This document shows, in pieces, positions 23,640 through 39,503 of a DNA stretch of 64,000 bases. The notes under the pieces were generated by a model that searched no databases, was not told where the DNA came from, and saw nothing but the letters and a program-made list of their open reading frames with translations. A program made the position numbers and the translations under genes. The stretch is from contig CM035357.1 of the NCBI GenBank assembly GCA_020137815.1, positions 5,650,616 through 5,714,615 of the forward strand, read 5' to 3'. Every line of letters starts with the position of its first letter. Position 1 is the stretch's first letter. The DNA comes from Hormiphora californensis (Eukaryota; Ctenophora; Tentaculata; Cydippida; Pleurobrachiidae).

Positions 23640-24221
23640 TCTATATTATAAAGCAGAGAACAGTGCAAGACAATTGGTTTTTGGGGGGGTTCTTAGAGTT
23701 TGCACGTGGAAAATTGGCGTGTTGTTAGGGGTGTTTGGTGGGGTTTGGGGCGTGCACGTGCGGGTGTAAAGGTTTTATAAATTTGGGGGATAATAGCTGA
23801 TTTGAAAGAGCTTGAGATTATCTTTATAATGAGCCTTGGAATTTTGAAATTGGCTGAGAAATGACTGAGTTATGGCGAAAATGGTGAAAATTTGGGGTTC
23901 TGGACTGCTTCAGATCACAGATTGAGAGAGGGGTGAGGGAAGTGTTCCTTATGGCGTTATAGGAGAGTGAATAGAGGGTGAGATGGAGTGAATAGGGGAC
24001 GATATGATTCAATATGGGCCGAGGGGAGTCAATAGGGATATGAGGGGTTAGGACTGAGGGGAGTCAACAGGGGGAAGGGGGTGTGGAGTATGATCTCGCG
24101 ACCGAAGGTGCCGCGAAGCGGCGCCGTAGGGAGCAAAGTAGGCATGAATCAGGGATCGGGATTGAGAGGAGTCAATATATAGGGTGTGAGAGTTTTTTGT
24201 TCTTTTGTCTGGGCTCTCTAG
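23640..24221 (+). mobile_element. Helitron-like non-autonomous element, copy 3 of main subfamily
   Basis: TCTATATTATAAAGCAGAG to CTAG, similar throughout to 17893-18494, and abutting both neighbours without spacer. Confidence 0.6.
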
Positions 24222-25021
24222 TCTATATTATAAAGCAGAGATGCTTGCATTTGCAAGACAATTGTTTTTTTTGGGGGTTTTTAGGGCTTGCACGTGGAAA
24301 ATTGGCGTGTTGTTAGGGGTGTTTGGTGGGGTTTGGGGAGTGCACGTGCGAATGTAAAGGTTTTCTAATCTCGGGGAATAATAGCTGATTTGAAAGAGCT
24401 TGAGATTATCTTTCTAATGAGCCCAAGATTTTCGAAATTGGTTGAGAAATGACCGAGTTATGGCGAAAATGGTGAAACACTGATGAGGACACGTTGTGTC
24501 GAAACGTTTGTTTTATTAACATTTGATTTGAACACCTGAATCAACGTCGTTCTCCTGAATGCCTGAACCCACCCTAACACACGCGAGACCAGTTTGGAGG
24601 TCACCCAGTGGCCCCCACTCCAATCATCATGATGCCGCGGACGGTGAAACCAGCCCCTCAAGGTTGGCACAGCGAAAAATGAGGGAAAATTTGGGGTTCT
24701 GAACTGCTTCAGATCACAGATTGAGAGAGGGGTGAGGGGAGTATTCATTATGGCGTTATAGGGGAGTGAACAGAGGGTGAGATGGAGTGAATAGGGGACG
24801 ATATGATTCAACAGGGGCCGAGGGGAGTCAATAGGGATAAGAGGGGTGAGGACTGAGGGGAGTCAACAGGGGGAAGGGGGGGGGGGGTGGAGTATGATCT
24901 CGCGACCGGAGGTGCCGCGAAGCGGCGCCGTAGGGAGCAAAGTAGGCATGAGCCAGGGATCGGGATTGAGAGGAGTCAATAGGGTGTGAGAGTTTTTTGT
25001 TCTTTTGCCTGGGCTCTCTAG
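24222..25021 (+). mobile_element. Helitron-like element, copy 4, interrupted by a ~193-bp insertion
   Basis: TCTATATTATAAAG to CTAG at 25018-25021. Compared with its neighbours, an unrelated segment of about 193 bp (24478-24670) splits the sequence between GGTGAAA and GAAAAATGAG. Confidence 0.6.
24478..24670 (+). mobile_element. Short insertion with a hammerhead-ribozyme-like core
   Basis: Bounded by GAAA on both sides (possible 4-bp target duplication). Near its left end CTGATGA (24480-24486) and GAAAC (24501-24505) flank a hairpin GACAC-GTT-GTGTC. This is the conserved core plus stem II of the hammerhead ribozyme, although one unpaired G follows CTGATGA. Stems I and III were not identified. 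Hammerheads of this kind are carried by Penelope-like elements and retrozymes (known); membership here is inference. Confidence 0.42.
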
Positions 25022-25478
25022 TCCCTAAAAAAGTTCAGTATTTACACAGCGTTTACACAGTCTTTACACAGTCGTTACACCCAGAGCGCCCGCGCCGCTC
25101 TGGGTGTAAAGACTGCGTCTTTCGCACTCGATTTGCAGCGTTTTCGGAAACTTTTTTCGCCGCAGCGCTCAATTTACTCAATTGTGCAGCACACAATCCA
25201 ATATTTTCTTAGAAAAAGCCGCAAAACGCAGCACGCGCCGCTCTGGGTGTAACGACTGTGTAAAGACTGTGTAAACTCTGTGTAAATACTGAACTTTTTT
25301 AGGGATCCCTATTGGGTAAATTGAGCGCTGCGGCGAAAAAAGTTTCCGAAAACGCTGCAAATCGAGTGCGAAAGACGCAGTCTTTACACCCAGAGCGGCG
25401 CGGGCGCTCTGGGTGTAACGACTGTGTAAAGACTGTGTAAACGCTGTGTAAATACTGAACTTTTTTAGGGATCCCTAT
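25022..25478. mobile_element. MITE/foldback cluster with CCCTAAAAAAGTTCAG ends
   Basis: CCCTAAAAAAGTTCAGTAT at 25023 is mirrored by ATACTGAACTTTTTTAGGG at about 25284-25302 and again at about 25452-25470. The arms contain TTTACACAG-type subrepeats and CCCAGAGCG. 25303-25478 is largely the reverse complement of the left half, so this is a nested or partially inverted pair. It is non-coding. Confidence 0.8.
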
Positions 25479-25860
25479 GGGGGGGGGGGGGGGGGGAATA
25501 CAAGATTGTTTGCTTCTGTTTGTTTGCGGTGCCCCTACCAGATCCCATTTTGATTCTCGACAGTGTGCTCACTCTCAGATCGGGTCGGCGCCGCCAGACA
25601 TAACAGATCAGCAAATACTGGTACTTGGTAGCATGGTATATTTCAGCTTCTGCACGCCACGTGGCGATTGTGCAATGTGCACTGTATGGCGGCGCCATAC
25701 CCCAATTTGATTCTCAAATCTGAGCGTGCGACAGACAGAATGTACAGTTACACAGCCAATTGGTTCCGTGATACCTGTCTAGTGTCTGGCGGCGCCGACC
25801 CGATCTGAGCGCACTGTAGCGAGAATCAAAACGTGTTCTGGCACACGCCGCACAGAACCT
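25478..25860 (+). repeat. Dispersed repeat, copy 2
   Basis: Collinear with 16879-17110, starting with an 18-nt G run and containing CACGCCACGTGGCGATTG and several GGCGCC motifs. Together the two copies bracket the whole Helitron-like region. Confidence 0.75.
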
Positions 25861-26436
25861 GAAGTAACTAAGTTCTTGACCACTTTTTCACATTTTGTGG
25901 ACGTTTAACTTTAATTTGGTAGCATGGAAAGAGTTTTTTTTTCTTCGATGAACCCAATATTATTCAAATTGGTCAAATTGAAACACATTGGATAGATTTA
26001 CAAAACACAATTGAAATTAATATACAAAGAATCAAATATAGCAAACACATGTGTAAGGAAGGCAATATACTAAGTATTATAGCGGTAGTCTAATTTGAGA
26101 CAAAGTGAGAGACAAACAAAAGACAACCAAAATCAGTATGCAAGTTAATTAATAGATGCTAATTCTAGTATAATATAAGGTCACTAAAAGAGTGTAAAGT
26201 GTAGATCAATATGGAATATAAAAACAGCTGCCATCAGAAACGTGACTTATAGTTCCCTTTTCTACAAAATCAAATGTTTATATCAAGCACTCTCCCTCTC
26301 TCTCTCATATTATTTACATGTGCATGTATTAATTGTTTCTCATCATATTGAGCTGTGTGTGTTCCTTCTAATCACTAGAAAGAGGGAGAGATATCGTAGT
26401 GGCCGTGGTTATGGAAGTGTGGAGCTGTGGTGTGTA

Positions 26437-29400
26437 TCACGTAAAAGAGTTGATGTTCCCGTATTCTGATCCGGCTGCTTGTTCAGCTTGTTCTTTCGCC
26501 TGAATGAAGGAAGGGTTAGGAAGAGAGTAATGGGGACTAGTTTCTACGTTCCCTCCGAATTTATTATGAACTTGAAGAATGGTACAAAGAGTGTAGCAGC
26601 TGTTCTCTCCCAGTTTAAAACCAGATATTCCCCTTGCCAATACATACCCGATAGTACTCCATGTATTGTAGAAGGGCATTGTAAATGAATTTATACTGGG
26701 CCGCTGTTTGTACCATACCACTCCTCTGATCACGTAACTGAAATGTGGAAGATACTTTGTTAAAAGAGGGCTAACAAATGTGACTGCTAAACGACGAAAA
26801 ATGGGTAGAAACAGGGGTAGGTAAGCATTGTATGTCAGAGGAAACTGGATACTTTTCAGCTTCAAAGGGAGGTTCCGGCTTCCCTGGTCTTATCTTGTAA
26901 TCTTGTAATCTTGTAATCTTCTTCGTGTACAAACTACACAGGTGTCAGTTCCTCACAGAGCCTCCCCCTCCCTGGAAACGATCCGTATCCAGTCCAAGAT
27001 TGAATTGTTGTTTTGTTTTGGGTATCCGAGAACCGGTGGGCGATCCGGAAATCTCGTCATCCATTTCCCTAGTAGTACCTTGAACGACGGTAGGTTTTCC
27101 GCTAAGTTCACTTCCCTGGGTAGTGTGTTCCATAGTCGAGTCGCTCTACAGATAAACGAGTTGTGGTACTTCGTCGCGACTGACTTCTGTGTGTTTGTGG
27201 GACATGTTGGGACCTCCGCTTTTTTCCCGAGACGGTTGTTGTTATAAAAGCGGATGCCGATGTTGTTGGGTGCGTTGCCGTTTGCCATCTTCCACATCAT
27301 TATGATGCTGTAACGTTCTCGGCGGCGTTGAAGGGAAGTAAAATTCAGCTTTTTCAAACGCTCCCAGTAGTTTAGTTCAGCCATTCCCTTGATCCGTTTG
27401 GTGAACTTCCGCTGGATTGCTTCAACGTCCTGGATGTCAGAGATCTTTGGCGAATCCCATAGTGGACAGCAATATTCCAGTTTACTGCGGACCAGACTTT
27501 TGTACAGGATAGTCATAGTTTTTTCCTCCCTTGTTTTGAAGGCCCTCAATACCCATGCACTTATCTTTCGGGCGTCAGATGTCATTTTTCCTATTTGATG
27601 TTCCCAGGATAAATCATCTGACAGTTGGACCCCTAAGTCACGGACACAATGTTTTGGTTCAATCTTGAGTCCCTCTGGAGTATAGTACGTTTGGAGGTCT
27701 TGGGTGAATGGTAACTGTTTAAGTAGTTGAGTTTTGTTGAGAGAGTATTGCAAAACCTCAAACTTATCTTCGTTCAGACTCATGTTGTTGGCCTTCGACC
27801 AAATTCCCACTTTTGTCAGGTCCTCTTGGAGTTGGTCATGTGACACTTCCCTTTCAATTCCCTTTATGAGTTTAGTGTCGTCGGCAAGAGTTTTGGTTGT
27901 TGAGTGTACAACGGCTGAGTTTAGGTCCGCAACATATATGATGAAGAGTATTGGCCCGAGTACGGTTCCTTGAGGAACTCCACTAAGCACTTTCTCCAGT
28001 GATGAGAGTTTTCCATCCACCACGACAGTTTGGTATCTGTCGGTCAGGAAGCATCTGATCCAACTGAGAACTTTTCCGCGGATACCGTAACGTTCTAGCT
28101 TTGCCAGGAGAACGCTGATGTCGACCTTATCAAATGCCTTTGCATAGTCGACATATATAACGTCGACTTCGTTTCCCTCCCTTAGTTCTTTTAGGATTGT
28201 ATCCACGTGTTCAATCAACTGGGTGAGACAGCTCCGTTGCTTCCGGAACCCATGCTGAGATTCGGGAAATAGGTTATTCTCCTCGAAGTGTTGGACAAGG
28301 TGTTTCTTCATGACACGTTCGAATGTTTTGATGACATTTGACGTGAGGGAGACGGGGCGGTAATTCGCAGCTTTGGTTCTATCTCCTTTTTTGAAGATGG
28401 GTACTACTTGTTGTTTCTTCATAGACGGTGGGATGACTTCCTCTTCCATTGATTTGTTCCAGAGGAGCCAAAAAGGGTAGCAAAGCTGTGCTCTGCACTC
28501 ATAAAGAATCCTAGCCGGGATGTCACCGTCCGGTGCCGCTCCATAAGGGTTGATTTCCTTTAGGGCGGACTGGATATCCTCTGGCGTAAAGTCAAAGTTT
28601 TCAGTGACCAGATTTGGTTCCGACTTAATCCAGGTCAGGCTCTTCTCAGCGTCTACATCAGCAGGGTTGCTGAACACTCCTACATATTGGTTTTGTAGTA
28701 GCTGTGCTTTCTCAGCACTGTCGGTTGTCAGGCTTCCATCCTGTCTCCTCAGTGGTGCGATTGTTGAAGCTGTTTTAGACTTCTTTTTCGCATAAGTGTA
28801 GAAGAAACGAGGGTTGATTTTTATCGTTCCGACTGCGTTTATCTCCTCTTGGTCTAGGTTTTCAAGGATCTTCTCCTTCCTTCTGACAGTTAGGAGGTCC
28901 AGTTCCTCATAAAGAGTTTCCTTACTGAGTGGGTCAAGATCTCCTTCTAGTTTCTTCTTTATTTTTCTTGACTTCCGTTTAAAAGATTCAGATATCCTCT
29001 GTGTATGCCGTTTTCCTTTTCCGTGTTCGGCCTTACCAGGGAGGGTTTTACAAAATAAAAGTAGAGATGTACCTGAGATATGCACTTCTGAACATCAACA
29101 TCTACACACAATCCATATTTGTCAATTAGGTTAATCAGAATATCCAGTACAATAACGGTTCCTGTTCTCCCAATTCCTGAAATGAATGAATTACCCATGA
29201 ATTATCAGAAGTTTGAAAAAGTGAGGCGATCTCGATTCCCCCGTGTGCAAACTGTGTGTATCGAATTTTCTCACGGTCTCGGCGCGCGAAGTTTCACCCA
29301 CTTTCTACAGATCACCGTTTTCGCGCGCTACAGAACACACTCAACTTGTGGAAGTTGAATACGATATGTCCCCCCCCGATTCTCTTACTAAGTTAACTCT

Positions 29401-31259
29401 GCTTAGTATTACACTAACATGCACAATACTGCACACACTGTACCTGCACTACAATGCACAACTATGGGGGGCCGGAAGGAATTCCTATTTTGGAAAATAT
29501 CCAATTCCCGGTTGATGTCCTGGAGGCCCTGGATACAGGGATGTGGGTCGTTTGGTACACCGTGATCCGGCCAGGCAATGTAGTGGTATTGGATCACTGA
29601 TCGCTTTGTAGTCGGCTGCAAAGGGGGGGGGGGTGTTGAGATCTTGCTATATTTTACTACATAAAACCAAAAAAACATTTCGCCTGCCAACATGTTAAAA
29701 ACTGGTACTGGCATGTCCTCGACCCGCGACAGCATATTTGTAAAGAACATACCTTATTGGCTAGAACATACCTTATTGGCTAGAGCAACACGAAGTCTTC
29801 GTACGATAAAGTTGCCATCTTTCTTTTCACTTTCAAGTGTAATTGTGTACAGGCCATGTGTTACAGAGGCTGAAACCTGTAGAAAAGAGTTAGAGGGGGC
29901 TAGAAAGGCTGAAACATGTATAAAGAAGGGGGGTTGAGAGGTTGAAACCCGGGGAGTTATATGTTGGTGAAATACAACAAGTACAAGTGCTGATAGAAGC
30001 ATCAAGCAGCAAGTAAATAGTAAACACTTTTTTTACACAAGCATGAACAGTAGAAAGAAATATCCAAAGTACCTGAGCAGGCCAGTATTTGAAGCACTTG
30101 TTTTTCCCTCTCTCCACCTCATTTGTAACCATTATAATGACAAGGGCCTTAGTTTGCCATGTCATCTGCCAAAAGTCTTTAGCGGTCGAGGAAAGGGTTC
30201 CCTGTGTGGCGATGTACCTGGTGGGATAGGTGGTTATATAGGGCCTAGGGGGATACCAGATGGGGTTAGGTTTAGTAAAAACTAAGATTTATATTGATTC
30301 AAATAAGTGTGGTCCCGTTTTTGTAAATTACAACTCACGTATTCTTATTATCAGGGATTGTGATATGATTCCCATTTATGTAATCCGATCCATCTTCCTC
30401 TGTCCCTGTTTCAAGCTTCACTCTGGTCTCATCAAACGGCAAAATGTTCTTGTACCTGATGTTAGAGAAGTAAAAAGTTAGGAGAGCTGTTTGAACAAAT
30501 CCTCTAAATTATCTCGCAGAACCAACTTTCTACCCCTAACCTGTTTTTAGCCTTGTTCTCAGGCCTATTCCCCTGTTTCCTCTCCTTTGTCTGCCTCATA
30601 TCCTGCTGTTGTAGGAACTCAAACTCCTCACTAAACCCATCCTTATTTGCAACACTCTGTGACTCCAAAGCATCCTTCCTTTCTTGAAACTACTCAGATT
30701 GACCCGGGTTGTGTTGAGTGCTGTACTGAGTTTCACTACCACCCCACAGTGGTCTACCATGCTGTATTTCTTGAAGTGCTCAACTAGGTCTTCCAGAGAA
30801 TCAAACTTCTGACCACCTGAGATAATAAATAGTGAGATTTCGGGTTGAAAACAATTAACACAAAACCTGTCCTGTGTGTCCTTGTTATGACAATGAATTC
30901 TTAGAATTAAAGTTCATTAAAAAGTTCAAAAGTTCTTAGAGTTCATTGGCAAAGAGTTAAAAAGCAAACGTTTACTTTATATGCACTTACCATCAAGATG
31001 ATACTGGTTGTTAGTATTATACAACATGACATGGTATATCTCACTCCGAACTAGGGCTGATATCACATAGGCACCAATCTTACTGCTGCTCCTTCGGACC
31101 AGGAAACTCCCATCAACCTTACTTTCTAAGAGGAGCTTTTCTGCCCGAGCCGCGCTGATACTTCCGTGAAACCATCGCTCCTAGGGGTGGGGTTATGTAA
31201 TTGGCAAAGATAAACAGACAGACAGACAGACAGAAAGACAGACAGACAGACAGACATTC

Positions 31260-31314
<55 letters not shown>

Positions 31315-31777
31315 GAGACAGACTGACAAACACTCACCTCCGTAGGTTCATCGAAATTAATAGGGTATCTCAGATAGATCCAGTCCCCATTTTTCTCCTT
31401 CAGTTCTCCCGGGTTTTTGTAAAAATATGTAACCAGATCAGACAGACTGGAGAAATTATCTCCGATTGAGGGATCGTAGAAATCTCCGTTGTTGAAAATT
31501 TTAATGTTCGTTACTGCACCACTTCGAAATATTGCCAACACGAAGTCACTGAAGGAAAAATAGATTATTGATTAGAATGGAAAGATCCCGGAAAGATCCG
31601 AACTTGTATTTTCAGCACTTCATAAATGGGTCCAGACGTCAGAGTCTAACTAACTTACGAAGGATTAGAGTTGGATACCCGGACCCCAAAAGTTCCATCT
31701 TTGCCCCCATACTCGTTTCTCATCTTGTCCTCCATCTGGGCCGCTGTGATATAGGGGCTGAACCACCTTGAGGACAT
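26437..31777 (-). CDS. PTPN11: SHP-type protein tyrosine phosphatase, two SH2 domains (11 exons)
   Basis: Non-receptor phosphatase that relays receptor tyrosine kinase signals to Ras/ERK (family knowledge). Exons: 31659-31777, 31338-31548, 30991-31180, 30541-30816, 30339-30455, 30073-30217, 29772-29876, 29444-29615, 29073-29176, 26648-26737, then about 26437-26577. ATG 31777 opens [14 protein letters not shown], like SHP2. The N-SH2 has FGVR in place of FLVR; the C-SH2 has FLVR. The catalytic domain shows [15 protein letters not shown], the WPD loop AWPDHGVP, and the signature HCSAGIGRTGT split between exons 8 and 9, then [15 protein letters not shown]. About 555 residues. The tail after YMEYYR is uncertain because the last acceptor is weak. 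Exon 4 needs one base (near 30690) to stay in frame between NTTRVNLSS and QERKDALES. Orthology to SHP1 or SHP2 is not resolved. Confidence 0.93.
26893..29060 (-). mobile_element. LINE reverse transcriptase, 5'-truncated, open frame
   Basis: Non-LTR retrotransposon in the intron between phosphatase exons 9 and 10, same strand as the host gene. An uninterrupted frame (26953 to about 29050, ~700 codons) covers the N-terminal linker ([14 protein letters not shown]), RT motifs ([51 protein letters not shown], catalytic LADD) and the thumb and C-terminal part (LWNTLPREV). No endonuclease domain remains. The 3' end carries a GATTACAA repeat tail (26893-26921 on +). The insertion begins about 20 bp past the exon 9 donor. 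Clade looks CR1/Jockey-like (inference). Confidence 0.93.
29748..29785 (-). repeat. 19-bp tandem duplication across an exon 7 donor
   Basis: Two exact neighbouring 19-bp units (one end mismatch) each contain CCAATAAG|GTATGTT on the minus strand. The exon-proximal donor (29771/29772) keeps phase 0; use of the distal one would add 19 nt and shift the frame. Confidence 0.9.
31211..31323 (+). repeat. (CAGA)n microsatellite
   Basis: Tetranucleotide CAGA/GACA repeats in the intron between the two SH2-coding exons. Confidence 0.95.
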
Positions 31778-32130
31778 GAAAATATCCTTATCTCCCATCC
31801 TGAGTTCCCTTTTTCCTTCTCTCTCTTTTTACTATTTACATGGGCTAATAAAATCAGGGGAGAGGGTTAGTTTTGGGATTAGATACAGGAGATCTATGTC
31901 AAGCTGAAATGTGGCAATGTGGTCAACTAGAGAGAGGACAAAAAGGAGAACGAACAACCGAACTAAAAATAGCAAAGATCGTAAGATTGGGGCTGCAAAG
32001 AATGAGAAAAAGAAAAGAGGGAGACCGGAGAGAGAAAAGAAAGAGACAGGGAGAGATACATGGAGAGGGAGATGGAGGCCGAGAGAGAGAGAGGGAGAGA
32101 GGGAGAGAGTGAGAAGATAAGAGACAGGGA

Positions 32131-32131
32131 T

Positions 32132-32215
<84 letters not shown>
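32131..32215 (+). repeat. (GA)n microsatellite
   Basis: Pure GA run upstream of the phosphatase start. Confidence 0.95.
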
Positions 32216-32219
<4 letters not shown>

Positions 32220-32443
32220 TCTGAAATTCAAAGTATACAACTCGCATGTTGGATGATCTACTCAATTCGCACTTTACTGTGACAACACACGCAGACAAAT
32301 CAACACATATTAGATAAACGAACAACCAAATATAAACCAAGACCAGCTCGGTGGTTTACCATCTTTTTTAATCAGAAATTTATAACTTATTTAAAAACAT
32401 AAAGTCTCAATTGCTATAGCATCTCACCTTATAACATCTCGGA

Positions 32444-33558
32444 TATACCGCGCGGCCCAAAAAAAACTAAGGGTACGTTGGCCTTCTTTTCTCCCAGAAG
32501 TTTAATTTCGATCACTCTGATATTTTGTCACAATATTTGTATGGTTACTCATTCGAGAAATCCGGAGTTTCAAAACATAAAAGTGTGAAGTTCATGAATG
32601 AACCCAATTTTTCGTTTTTCGGGTTTTTCCAAGTTTTCTCATGGTTAAATTCGATTTTATTCCTAAAAATAGCAACCATGCATTCGAGTAAACAATAATA
32701 AATGGCAATCCGAGTTTTTATTAAAAATGAATCAAGTTTAGTTGGTGAAATAAATGATTAAAAAACGGTCATTTTTACCAAACATCGATTTTAACCGATT
32801 TTGACAAGAAATTGGTAAATTCAGGCGCTAAAAATTCGTATGGCCATTACACTTGATCGATATTGATGTTAGCTAGAATTTCGGCTCTCTATCTAAAAAT
32901 TCATTTTGACGACTGGAATGAATCCTAAATGAACTTGAAAACAAAAAAGGTATTCCAAACCGGAATTTCACAGTCGCCTTTGGGTAACGATGTCCTTTCA
33001 AACGCGACTAATTTTAGCTCAATTGGACCACCACAAGAGACACAGTGGCCTCTTTTCCGACACTAGGTCTGGCCAAGTGACCCCTATTGGACCGCTAGCG
33101 TCATTACTAAGTGCCAATAAGCAGGTTTAACGGTCGCGTATCACGTATCACATCTGCTAATTAGGACGGTATACCGATACAGCGTCCGTTAGAATGTAAG
33201 TTCTCTTGCTAACACGTCATAATTTGATGGGGATCACATGACCCAGCCTAGGCTAGGTAAACTGGTCACTGTGATTCTTGGGGTGATCCAATTAAGCTCA
33301 AACTGGTCGCGTTCGAAAGAAAATCGATAGCCAAACAAATTTGTAAAACTTTGGTACCAAAATATGGTCCCGTTTTCGCGTTCATTAAATGTTCATTCGG
33401 GCGAAAAAATGAATTTTCATCCAGAGGGCTGAAACTCCGGATTCCTCGAATGAGTAACCATACAAATATTGTGACAAAATATCAGAGTGATTAAAATTAA
33501 ATTTCTAGGAGAAAAGAAGGCCAACGTACCCTTAGTTTTTTTTGGGCCGCGCGGTATA
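32444..33558. mobile_element. Non-coding DNA transposon with ~135-bp terminal inverted repeats
   Basis: TACCGCGCGGCCCAAAAAAA at the left end is mirrored at the right end (to 33556), flanked by TA on both sides. The similarity continues inward through CCAACGTACCC, CACTCTGATATTTTGTC and GGTTACTCATTCGAG. There is no transposase ORF in the ~1.1 kb element, so it is a non-autonomous element, perhaps of a TA-targeting superfamily. Confidence 0.85.
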
Positions 33559-33730
33559 AAACTCTCTCTTTCATTCTCCTAAAGTTGCGGGCTTATGACT
33601 GAATTGTAGCCCCGTAGTTCGTGGGGTCGGATACCACGCACGGTCGCGCTAGAGACTAGAGTTTGAACAAGATAACACCAATCATGAACAGGGATGATCT
33701 CTTAATGATGTCCCTACTCACTGATCTCTA

Positions 33731-39007
<5,277 letters not shown>

Positions 39008-39503
39008 GTAAAATCTCTATTACATCCTGGTAGCTAGGGATAGAGTTAGAGATGATGAGAAATGATGAGAAATGAACTTTAGTAGGGTAAAGGTGGTAGA
39101 TCTGGTTGTAAAATCTGGATAATTTGGGGTAAGAGGTACAGAGGAAACATTAGTATTAGGGACAGAAGAGGGGAAAGGAGGTATGGGAGGGAAAAGAAGA
39201 GGTTGATAAACAAAAGGATCTGCAAAATGACTCGAAACTGAGTCTCAATGTATTCTGGGTACATGTTCTGCGGTTGTAAACACATCACACAGACTTTTAG
39301 TAATAAGTTAGGGGCCCGCGGAAAATAATATAAATTCTCCAAAGCTTTAAACCAACATAGGATACCGATAAAATACCGAAATCTAATCTCTCTCTCATAC
39401 AATAATTTAAAAATTCTAACAGATTTTTTAGGTTTCTTCTCAAAAAACTTCACCCCTAGATTTAGAAAAAAGAGGGGAGACTCTCTTGAATCTTGATAAC
39501 TCT

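Larger units (their letters stand above)
31778..33730. other. Intergenic region between RMC1 3' end and SHP 5' end
   Basis: Presumed promoter/5' region of the phosphatase (transcribed leftward). It contains GA-rich low-complexity sequence, a (GA)n tract at 32131-32215 and a TIR element at 32444-33558. No other gene is seen. Confidence 0.6.

Noticed and set aside
24083-25212. Small ORFs within Helitron-like copies and the adjacent MITE
   Set aside because: They recur in each copy with stops and without a recognisable Rep, helicase or transposase motif.
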